Below are positions 1 to 5,844 of a stretch of 7,845 bases of DNA, piece by piece. Source of the stretch: an uncultured archaeon. Its GTDB lineage: Archaea > Halobacteriota > Methanosarcinia > Methanosarcinales > Methanoperedenaceae. The position numbers and the translations under genes were made by a program. Where the stretch lies: assembly GCA_902386085.1 (NCBI GenBank), contig CABMIA010000123.1:1-7845 (forward strand), written 5' to 3'. Every line of letters starts with the position of its first letter. The first letter of the stretch is position 1. The notes beneath the pieces are model-generated. The model did no database searches. It saw only the letters and a program-made list of their open reading frames with translations, and was not told where the DNA came from.

Positions 1-112
1 ACTGGTAATACAAAACCACAACAGCTCTGACAGCACGCCTTAAATAATAGAAACGCTAGCAGCCCAGAAACCAAGTATTAAACCTGTTCACCGGCACTCT
101 GCCCCTGGGTTC
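1..112 (+). pseudogene. Inverted fragment of the family 2 glycosyltransferase gene
   Basis: Read on the plus strand from base 2, this stretch gives LVIQNHNSSDSTP, then a TAA stop (41-43), then IIETLAAQKPSIKPVHRHSAPGF. It aligns codon for codon with the minus-strand gene at 88-291 up to QNP, and then continues as a normal DPM1-like enzyme would (a PVHR then PGF block, from memory of the family). Relative to the intact arm it has a stop for Glu and His for the second residue of the NDN motif, so it is not functional as read. The fragment enters from the left window edge. The loop codons 74-105 probably show the true continuation of the glycosyltransferase gene that is missing from the minus-strand copy. 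Confidence 0.6.
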
Positions 113-178
113 TGGCCTGCTAGCGTTTCTATTATTTCAGGCGTCCTGTCAGAGCTGTTGTCGTTTACTATTACCAGT
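1..178. repeat. Inverted repeat (fold-back), 73-nt arms, 32-nt loop
   Basis: Bases 1-73 are the reverse complement of 106-178 at 66 of 73 positions; pairing runs 1 with 178 through 73 with 106, leaving a loop at 74-105. Both arms carry the same stretch of a family 2 glycosyltransferase gene: arm 2 on the minus strand as the intact gene, arm 1 on the plus strand as a damaged copy. It is not a terminator (too long, coding, no T-run) and carries no transposon-end features. It may be a genuine inverted partial duplication or a fold-back chimera at a contig end. Confidence 0.93.
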
Positions 179-291
179 TCATAGTCCCTTGTTTCCTCAT
201 TGCCTTCAAGAACAGGAAGGAGTTCTTCAAGTAAGTTGGGAATGTTTTCTTCTTCATTATGTGCCGGGACTACGATTGAAATCTTTGACAT
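88..291 (-). CDS. DPM1-like family 2 glycosyltransferase, N-terminal fragment
   Basis: The first ~62 residues are the start of a GT-A fold family 2 transferase: MSKISIVVPAHNEEENI (residues 1-17) is the first beta strand with the nucleotide-sugar loop, and LVIVNDNSSDRTPEI (about 39-53) carries the Asp-rich nucleotide-binding segment. The closest family type is dolichyl/polyprenyl-phosphate sugar transferase, usually 230 to 400 residues, so this 67-residue frame is strongly truncated. Homology stops at QNP (near base 106); the last few residues (GAECR) are read from the reverse strand of the fold-back loop and are not genuine. ATG at 291 follows the stop of the upstream epimerase gene by 20 nt with no strong Shine-Dalgarno, consistent with translation as the last visible gene of the cluster. 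It would transfer a sugar from one of the nucleotide sugars made here, probably onto a lipid phosphate at the membrane (inference). Confidence 0.8.
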   Translation of the reverse strand: MSKISIVVPAHNEEENIPNLLEELLPVLEGNEETRDYELVIVNDNSSDRTPEIIETLAGQNPGAECR

Positions 292-311
292 CTTGATATG
301 GTTACCATGTT

Positions 312-1379
312 TTACTGGATTTGCGAGAAAACGCTGTTCCTGAATATTTCAACCATTATGTCTTTAAGGTTGTATTTGTAGTTCCATCCCGGATAATGGG
401 ATTTGAATTTGTTCACATCGCTTATATACCAGATATGATCGCCTATCCGGTTATTTTCGATATACGAATAGTCCATTTTTTTCCCGGTGATTTCTTCACA
501 CATGCGTATGGCCTCCAGCATCGAGCAGTTGGAATGCCTGCTCCCTCCCATATTATATACCTCTCCGGTTCTTGGTTTTTTATAGACATGCCAGAAAGCG
601 TTCACAAGATCGAAACTATGGATGTTATCCCTGACCTGCTTGCCTTTGTAGCCATATACCGTATAATGTTTACCAGTGACAGCGCATTTCATAAGATATG
701 CAAGGAACCCGTGAAGTTCCGTGGATGAATGGCCGGGTCCGGTCAGGCATCCGCCCCTGAAGCAGACTGTTTTCATGTTGAAGTACCTGCCGTATTCCTG
801 GACAAGTACATCGGCAGCGAGTTTCGAAGCACCGAACAGGCTGTGTTTCGTATGATCAACGCTCATGGATTCGTCAATCCCGTTTTTATAATAGGGATGT
901 GATTCATCGATTTCCCACCGTGTTTCAAGTTCGACCAGCGGCAGGCTGTTAGGAGTGTCGCCATATACCTTATTAGTGGAAGTGAATATGAACACGGCAT
1001 CAGGACAGTACTTCCGTGTCATTTCAAGGAGCGTCAGTGTACCATTAGCATTAACCGTGAAATCAGTGAACGGATCCTTTGCTGCCCAGTCATGGGACGG
1101 CTGTGCAGCAGTATGGATAATCAATTTTATATCTTTATTATATTTTTTAAAGATGGCTTCCATAGCTGATTTATCCCGGATGTCCTCGCTGTAATGAACG
1201 TAATTTTTTATCTCAGACTCAAGTTTTTTCCGGCTCCATTCGGTGGATGCCTCGTCACCGAAAAACACTTTTCTCATGTTATTGTCTATTCCAACGATAT
1301 TGAAACCCTTTTTGCTGAAAAACCGGACAGATTCAGCGCCTATCAAACCTGCTGAACCTGTGATCAAAGCAATGTCCAT
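312..1379 (-). CDS. SDR-family CDP-paratose 2-epimerase-like protein, Phe in place of catalytic Tyr
   Basis: A 355-residue extended short-chain dehydrogenase/reductase. The N-terminal Rossmann motif is TGSAGLIG (residues 7-14), followed by an acidic residue after beta 2 (GIDNN), TSTNKVYGD near 134-141, and [12 protein letters not shown] (243-254), a block typical of CDP-paratose/tyvelose 2-epimerase (TyvE/RfbE) relatives. Where the YxxxK motif is expected it reads SLFGASK, so residue 182 is Phe (codon TTC at 836-834) with Lys186 kept. I recall FGASK in other members of this subfamily, so it may be normal for the group, but it implies chemistry without the usual Tyr acid/base or dependence on a partner. 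The start at 1379 is chosen because GGAGG (1391-1387) lies 7 nt upstream; an ATG at 1406 would overlap the previous gene and lacks a comparable site. It lies 19 nt after the neighbouring epimerase gene. The substrate is unknown; C2 epimerisation of a nucleotide- or lipid-linked sugar is inferred. Confidence 0.88.
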   Translation of the reverse strand: MDIALITGSAGLIGAESVRFFSKKGFNIVGIDNNMRKVFFGDEASTEWSRKKLESEIKNYVHYSEDIRDKSAMEAIFKKYNKDIKLIIHTAAQPSHDWAAKDPFTDFTVNANGTLTLLEMTRKYCPDAVFIFTSTNKVYGDTPNSLPLVELETRWEIDESHPYYKNGIDESMSVDHTKHSLFGASKLAADVLVQEYGRYFNMKTVCFRGGCLTGPGHSSTELHGFLAYLMKCAVTGKHYTVYGYKGKQVRDNIHSFDLVNAFWHVYKKPRTGEVYNMGGSRHSNCSMLEAIRMCEEITGKKMDYSYIENNRIGDHIWYISDVNKFKSHYPGWNYKYNLKDIMVEIFRNSVFSQIQ

Positions 1380-1386
1380 TTTTGCG

Positions 1387-1391
1387 CCTCC
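1387..1391 (-). promoter_or_regulatory. Shine-Dalgarno site that sets the start at 1379
   Basis: The minus strand reads GGAGG, then 7 nt, then ATG at 1379. It lies between the stop of the upstream gene (1399-1401) and the epimerase start, and it argues against the longer reading from ATG at 1406, which adds nine residues (MHDLKGGAK) before the conserved Rossmann strand. Confidence 0.8.
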
Positions 1392-1398
1392 TTTTAAA

Positions 1399-2460
1399 TC
1401 ATGCAAGTATCGGCCTCAGTGATTCCGAATTCTCCTTAATCCAGTTTGAAATTTCTTCTATTATCTGTTCGACCTTAATCTCAGGCTTCCAGCCTGTTCT
1501 TCCCGTTATCTTGCTATTATCAGTTATATATATTCTTATATCCCCGGGTCTGTCTTCGTTAATGCTTTTTATAGGCACTTTATTCCCGGTATATTCCTGG
1601 CAGAGCTGCGTCAGCTCAAGCAGTGACACTGAACATTGCGGCCCTCCGCCGACATTGTATATTTCGCCGCTATGGGACGCCATGTCGCTGATCTGTATCT
1701 CTAAAAGGCGGTACAGGTCATTTATATGCAGGATATCCCTCACCTGCTTTCCCTTACCGCCATAGCCTATATAACTCAGGGGCTGCCTGTAATGATGTTT
1801 CGCAACCCAAAGGACTACAACTCCCTGGTCAACCTTACCCATCTGCCAGCTTCCGGTAAGAACACCGCAGCGGTTTATTATCCCTTTCATCCCGTACATT
1901 TCTATGTATTCCTGGATGACCAGTTCAGATGCAAGCTTTGTGGCTCCGTATAATGTGCGGGGGCCACCCAGCGGGAAATTTTCAGTATACCATCCTGATG
2001 ATACGCCTGGCACATCCTGCTTATCGGACAGTTCAAACCTTGTGGGTGTTTCGATAAAATTCAGGTTGTTGAGCGTCCTGACCGGATAGACCCTGCTCGT
2101 AGATAGAAATACAATGTCAGCCCTGCATTTTCTTGCATATTCAAGACAGTTGATGGTGCCCAGGAGGTTAGTGTTTAAAAGATAATCAGGGGATGAACCA
2201 AAACCAGCCAGCACTGAAGGTTCAGCCGAACATTCAATTATAAGATCCGGTTTACCTGCAGCTTCAAAATCCTCCTTGTTCCTTATATCCCCGTGTATGA
2301 ACTCAACGCCGTTCTCTTTTAATCTCCGGATATTCAGTTCCGACCCTCTTCTTTTAAGGTTATCAAGAGCCAGAACGTCATGACCTTTCCCGTTTTTCTT
2401 AAAATTAATTGCCAGATTCGATCCTACAAAACCCGCGCCGCCGGTTACTAAAATTTTCAT
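1399..2460 (-). CDS. SDR-family CDP-paratose/tyvelose 2-epimerase-like protein
   Basis: A 353-residue extended SDR with all the expected motifs: TGGAGFVG (residues 6-13) for NAD binding, the acidic VLALDN at the end of beta 2, STSRVYP (120-126) giving the catalytic Ser/Thr, and YGATK (171-175) giving Tyr171 and Lys175. The stretch [14 protein letters not shown] (201-214) and GKQVRDILH (237-245) place it with CDP-paratose 2-epimerase-like proteins rather than GalE or RmlB. Family members oxidise the sugar transiently at C2 with tightly bound NAD and re-reduce it from the other face; the actual substrate here is unknown. It begins 5 nt after the decarboxylase stop (TGA at 2468-2466) and has only a weak ribosome site, suggesting translational coupling. 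It is related to the next gene down but far from identical, so this is an old paralogous pair rather than a recent duplication. Confidence 0.9.
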   Translation of the reverse strand: MKILVTGGAGFVGSNLAINFKKNGKGHDVLALDNLKRRGSELNIRRLKENGVEFIHGDIRNKEDFEAAGKPDLIIECSAEPSVLAGFGSSPDYLLNTNLLGTINCLEYARKCRADIVFLSTSRVYPVRTLNNLNFIETPTRFELSDKQDVPGVSSGWYTENFPLGGPRTLYGATKLASELVIQEYIEMYGMKGIINRCGVLTGSWQMGKVDQGVVVLWVAKHHYRQPLSYIGYGGKGKQVRDILHINDLYRLLEIQISDMASHSGEIYNVGGGPQCSVSLLELTQLCQEYTGNKVPIKSINEDRPGDIRIYITDNSKITGRTGWKPEIKVEQIIEEISNWIKENSESLRPILA

Positions 2461-2465
2461 TTATT

Positions 2466-3401
2466 TCAGGGTTCTAAAACATCCTTGAAGTACTTTATTG
2501 TTTCTTTCAATCCCTGTTCAAGGGAAACCTTCGGCTCCCATCCCAGAAGCTTTCGCGCTTTAGTTATGTCGGGCTTTCGCTGCCTGGGGTCATCGACCGG
2601 CAGGTCTTTAAAAGAAATTCTCGAGCTGCTTCCGGTTATCCTGATTATGATCTCCGCAAACTCAAGTATGGTGTGCTCTTCAGGGTTCCCGATATTAACT
2701 GGATGAGAGTAATCCGACATCATCAATCGGTAAATCCCATCAATTTCATCGCGCACGTAGCAGAAACTTCTTGTCTGGGAGCCGTCGCCGTACACGGTGA
2801 GATCTTCGCCGCCAAGAGCCTGCTTAATGAAGTTCGGTACCACTCTTCCGTCATTCAGGCGCATCCTCGGCCCATATGTGTTAAAGATCCGAACGACCCG
2901 TGTATCCACTTCATGATACCTGTGATATGCCATGGTAATAGCCTCTGCAAACCGCTTCGCTTCGTCATATACCCCGCGGGGACCTATGGGATTCACGTTA
3001 CCCCAGTACTCCTCGCTCTGGGGATTCACTAGCGGGTCGCCGTAAACCTCCGAGGTGGAAGCGAGTAAAAAGCGCGCCCCGTGTTCCTTGGCGATACCGA
3101 GCATGTTGTGTGTGCCCAGAGCTCCTACCTTTAAGGTCTGTATCGGCAATTCCAGGTAATCTATAGGACTGGCAGGGCTTGCAAGCTGAAAGAGGAAATC
3201 TATGTTATCCTCAAGGTAAAGCGGTTTTGTCACATCATGTTTTATAAAGGTGAATTTATCGGTTTTTATGTGTGCGATATTCTGTTCGCTGCCTGTGATC
3301 AGGTTATCCACGCAGATCACTTCAAAACCTTTTGCCAGCAGTAGATCACACAGATGCGAACCGAGAAATCCTGCCCCGCCTGTTACCATTGCTTTTTTCA
3401 T
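2466..3401 (-). CDS. uxs: UDP-glucuronate decarboxylase (UDP-xylose synthase)
   Basis: A 311-residue extended SDR that converts UDP-glucuronate to UDP-xylose and CO2 by NAD-dependent oxidation at C4, decarboxylation and re-reduction. Visible motifs are TGGAGFLG (7-14), STSEVYGDP (115-123) with the Ser and the Glu typical of decarboxylases, [11 protein letters not shown] (132-142), YDEAK (145-149) with the catalytic Tyr and Lys, NTYGPRM (174-180), DGRVV, and GDGSQTRSF (205-213) with the Arg expected near the substrate carboxylate. The match to UXS-type enzymes from animals and bacteria is close and the length is normal for soluble forms. The start at 3401 is preferred over 3434: it begins directly at the Rossmann strand (MKKAMVTGG), has GAAGG just upstream, and avoids overlapping the previous gene, whose stop is 7 nt away. 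Its substrate is the product of the dehydrogenase encoded at 5845-7128. Confidence 0.95.
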   Translation of the reverse strand: MKKAMVTGGAGFLGSHLCDLLLAKGFEVICVDNLITGSEQNIAHIKTDKFTFIKHDVTKPLYLEDNIDFLFQLASPASPIDYLELPIQTLKVGALGTHNMLGIAKEHGARFLLASTSEVYGDPLVNPQSEEYWGNVNPIGPRGVYDEAKRFAEAITMAYHRYHEVDTRVVRIFNTYGPRMRLNDGRVVPNFIKQALGGEDLTVYGDGSQTRSFCYVRDEIDGIYRLMMSDYSHPVNIGNPEEHTILEFAEIIIRITGSSSRISFKDLPVDDPRQRKPDITKARKLLGWEPKVSLEQGLKETIKYFKDVLEP

Positions 3402-3408
3402 GTTACCT

Positions 3409-4413
3409 TCAGAATTCAATGGACGACAGGTCACCTATGTTGAGAGAATTATGTTTCCCGTGCACGCTGGCATCATCACCGACGATTGAGCGCTGGAGGT
3501 TGACCTTGGATATGTGGGATCGCGATCCTATCACGCTGTCTGAGATGATGCTGCTCTCGATATACGAATCGCTTGCTATGGACGCATGCGGTCCGATAAC
3601 TGAATTTATAATGGTGACGTTCTCCCCGATTGCAACAGGCTGGATAATGACAGAATCCTTCAATACTTCCACATTATCAATATTCTCTTTTTCATCGAGC
3701 AGCACTCTGTTTGTCTCAAGCAATGATTCCGGATGACCGCAATCATACCAGCTTGAAACCGGGAAGGTTTTAAGACGGTAACCGCTTTTTACCATCTCTT
3801 GCAACGCATCAGTAAGCTGGTATTCTCCGCGCGTGCGGATATTTTTCTTGATCATTTCATCAAGTATCGACAAAAGGACAGTCGTCTCTTTTATGAAATA
3901 TACCCCGGCGATCCCGAGATTGGATTTCGGGCGTGTGGGTTTTTCTTCCAGTTTTTTTATATAGTTCCCCTCAATTTCCACAATGCCGTATTTTTTCGGG
4001 TCATCCACTTCACGTACACCGATTGACGCCGCACATTCACCGTTTGTCAGATAGTGCCTGCAGAATTCGGAATAACCTGCCTTGAAGATCATATCTCCGA
4101 GGGCGATCATTATATCCGAATCCCTGATCTCATCGGCAGCAACATAGATAGAATGGCCAAGGCCGAGCTGTTCTTCCTGGTCAACATATGTAATGTTGAA
4201 CACTCCTGATTAATTCTTGTCAACATAGGACATGATCTGTTCCTTCTTGTAGCCCACGACCATTATTATCTCATCTGGCTTCACGTCTCTCATCCTGTCC
4301 AGGATATGCCCGATTATGGGTTTGCCGGCGATATATACCATGGGCTTGGGTTTTGTGAATGTATGAGGGAAAAGGCGTTTGCCTGCCCCTGCTGCCGGGA
4401 TAACGACTTTCAT
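3409..4413 (-). pseudogene. Long-form glucose-1-phosphate nucleotidyltransferase (RmlA-like), interrupted by an in-frame TAA
   Basis: A 335-codon frame with one internal stop. The N-terminal part (4413-4210, 67 codons) has the nucleotide-binding loop GAGKRLFPHTFTKPKPM (9-25). After TAA at codon 68 the same frame resumes with FNITYVDQEEQLGLGH, LGDM (Asp107, metal binding), EEKP (156-159), the GIAGVYFI strand, RGEYQLTD, and from about residue 248 a run of hexapeptide-like repeats forming a left-handed beta-helix tail. Total length and domain order fit archaeal long-form thymidylyl/uridylyltransferases, which make dTDP- or UDP-sugars from hexose-1-phosphate. Restart at GTG 4203 could yield 264 residues, but these lack the nucleotide loop and should be inactive. 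The stop most likely replaces a Tyr codon, so a sequencing error, a recent mutation or recoding are all possible. ATG at 4413 shares its A with the TGA of manC, and GGAGGG lies just upstream, so translation is coupled. Confidence 0.88.
4210..4212 (-). other. In-frame TAA stop inside the nucleotidyltransferase gene
   Basis: The minus strand reads AGC TAT GTT GAC AAG AAT TAA TCA GGA before GTG TTC AAC. Both sides are in the same frame and both match one continuous enzyme. Relatives usually have Tyr after the Asn (an ENY-type sequence, from memory), so a TAT or TAC to TAA change would explain it. No frameshift is needed. Confidence 0.9.
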
Positions 4414-5780
4414 CAGGCCCTCCCGTATTCGTCATCAAACCTGACGATATCATCTTCATCGACCAGATCTCCGAGTTGCACCTCTATTATTTCAAGGGGG
4501 ATCTTTCCGGGATTGGAGAGCCTGTGTTTCACACCGCCTTTTATAAAAGTGCTCTCTCCCGGTCGCAAAAAGAACTCTTTGCCATCAACATGGACGCTGG
4601 CCATACCTTTAACGACGACCCAGTGCTCGCTCCTGTGGTGGTGGAGCTGGAGGCTCAATCTTTTCTCTGGCAAAACTATTATGTTCTTTATCTTATGCCT
4701 TTCCGAGTTTTCAAGGATCGTATATGAGCCCCAGGGCCTGTATACGGTCTCGTGGAGATATGCCCGTTCATCCTTCTTATTCTTAAGCGCAGTTACGACC
4801 TCTTTCACTTTCTGGCTGCTGCTCCTTGGACATACAAGAAGCGCATCCGAAGTATCAACCACGACCGTATCATTGATATCGATAAGCGAAATAAGCTTGC
4901 CTGGTTTTGAATGCACAAGATTACCCGTGGAATTGATCATGACATCATCGCAACCATACACAACATTCCCGAAATCATCTTTCCCAAGTTCCTCATACAT
5001 CGCGTCGAAGTTTCCAACATCGCTCCATTTCTCATCAAGTTTAACAACAGCTACGCGGTCTGATTTTTCCATGATGCCGTAATCAATGGAGACTGAATCC
5101 ACATTACTGTAGACATAGTTTATATCATCTGATGCCTGAAATGCTTCGAAAACCGGGGGAGCATGTCTTTTGAGTTCAGTGAAAAACACATCCGTATCAT
5201 ACAGGAACATCCCGCTGTTCCAGAGGAACCCTTCCTTCACATATCTTTTAGCATCAGCCAGAGAGGGTTTTTCCCTGAATTCAGATACCATGTACCCTGC
5301 GCCTGTCGATTCGGCGGGTTTTATGTATCCATATCCTGTGTGCGGTGATTTTGGCACTATCCCGAAGGTCACCAGGTAACCGGAAGCCAGGTCTTGCGCG
5401 CCTGTGATCGTTTTCATGGCGCTTTTCTCCAGTATGTGATCCGAAGGGAATATACCCACAACGGATCTGCCGAATTGTTTTTCGATCGCCTGCATCCCAA
5501 AGCAGATTGCAGGCAGGGTATTCTTGCCTTCAGGCTCGATCAATACATTTCCCATCGGAAAATCGTATCCCAGTTCGTTTATCTGTCCGGTAGCGAAAAA
5601 CTTTTGTAATTCGTTCGTTACCACGAAGATCTCCGGGATAGCCGATATCTCAAGACATCTTTTCAGGGTATCCTGAAATAGCGAAGTTTTGTCCAGTTTC
5701 AAGAACTGTTTTGGATACTGCTCACGTGACAGCGGCCACAGACGTGTGCCTGAGCCTCCGGCAAGAATTATGGATTTTAT
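4413..5780 (-). CDS. manC: Mannose-1-phosphate guanylyltransferase / mannose-6-phosphate isomerase, apparent ATA start
   Basis: A bifunctional ManC/AlgA-type enzyme. The N-terminal guanylyltransferase makes GDP-mannose from GTP and mannose-1-phosphate: KSIILAGGSGTRLWPLS (2-18) and QYPKQF (21-26) form the nucleotide loop, and FPSDH (111-115) and GYGYIKP (149-155) follow. The C-terminal type II cupin isomerase has RPWGSY (348-353), the metal-binding QLHHHRSEHW (378-387) and a final FDDEYGRA. From 5780 the protein is 455 residues, within the family range. The conserved N-terminus extends to the codon just before Lys2, and that codon is ATA, not ATG, GTG or TTG. In-frame stops lie 12 and 18 nt further upstream with no usual start between. 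GAGGAG lies 8 nt before the ATA, exactly where a start is expected. A later TTG at 5702 is in frame but would remove the catalytic loop. The stop overlaps the next gene's ATG by one base. Confidence 0.92.
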   Translation of the reverse strand: MKSIILAGGSGTRLWPLSREQYPKQFLKLDKTSLFQDTLKRCLEISAIPEIFVVTNELQKFFATGQINELGYDFPMGNVLIEPEGKNTLPAICFGMQAIEKQFGRSVVGIFPSDHILEKSAMKTITGAQDLASGYLVTFGIVPKSPHTGYGYIKPAESTGAGYMVSEFREKPSLADAKRYVKEGFLWNSGMFLYDTDVFFTELKRHAPPVFEAFQASDDINYVYSNVDSVSIDYGIMEKSDRVAVVKLDEKWSDVGNFDAMYEELGKDDFGNVVYGCDDVMINSTGNLVHSKPGKLISLIDINDTVVVDTSDALLVCPRSSSQKVKEVVTALKNKKDERAYLHETVYRPWGSYTILENSERHKIKNIIVLPEKRLSLQLHHHRSEHWVVVKGMASVHVDGKEFFLRPGESTFIKGGVKHRLSNPGKIPLEIIEVQLGDLVDEDDIVRFDDEYGRA

Positions 5781-5788
5781 GTTTCCAT

Positions 5789-5794
5789 CTCCTC
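5789..5794 (-). promoter_or_regulatory. Shine-Dalgarno site of manC
   Basis: GAGGAG on the minus strand, 8 nt ahead of the ATA at 5780-5778. The spacing matches that of the dehydrogenase gene here (AGGA, 8 nt) and is close to that of the epimerase at 1379 (GGAGG, 7 nt), so it supports initiation at the ATA position. Confidence 0.8.
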
Positions 5795-5828
5795 AATTTT
5801 AAGACGCTTTTTTTATTAACATATTTCG

Positions 5829-5840
5829 ATATATAATTAT
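5829..5840 (-). promoter_or_regulatory. Possible internal TATA box ahead of manC
   Basis: The 64-nt gap between the dehydrogenase stop and manC is AT-rich, and the minus strand reads ATAATTATATAT at 5840-5829. An archaeal TATA box here would place the start of transcription roughly 25 nt downstream, near 5807, giving a leader of about 27 nt that contains the Shine-Dalgarno. This is the largest gap in the cluster, so a second promoter is plausible but unproven. Confidence 0.4.
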
Positions 5841-5844
5841 TGTG

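Noticed and set aside
1..178. Inverted repeat as transposon or MITE termini
   Set aside because: Both arms are coding sequence of one glycosyltransferase, and no target-site duplication or transposase is visible.
321..728. Plus-strand 135-residue frame opposite the epimerase gene
   Set aside because: It is the complement of a well-supported SDR coding region and has no recognisable motif.
1380..1406. Longer start (ATG at 1406) for the epimerase gene at 312-1379
   Set aside because: It would add nine unconserved residues, overlap the upstream stop, and place the strong GGAGG inside the coding region.
3402..3434. Longer start (3434) for the UDP-glucuronate decarboxylase
   Set aside because: The extra residues overlap the previous gene and precede the Rossmann strand; ATG at 3401 fits the family start and has a ribosome site.
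4306..5082. Plus-strand 258-residue frame opposite manC
   Set aside because: It lies antisense to strongly conserved ManC and nucleotidyltransferase sequence and its low-complexity Ser/Phe content is typical of a shadow frame.
5777..5788. Mini-frame ATG GAA ACA TAA overlapping the manC start
   Set aside because: The ATG directly abuts the Shine-Dalgarno with no spacer and only three codons follow; regulatory coupling to the ATA cannot be excluded but nothing supports it.
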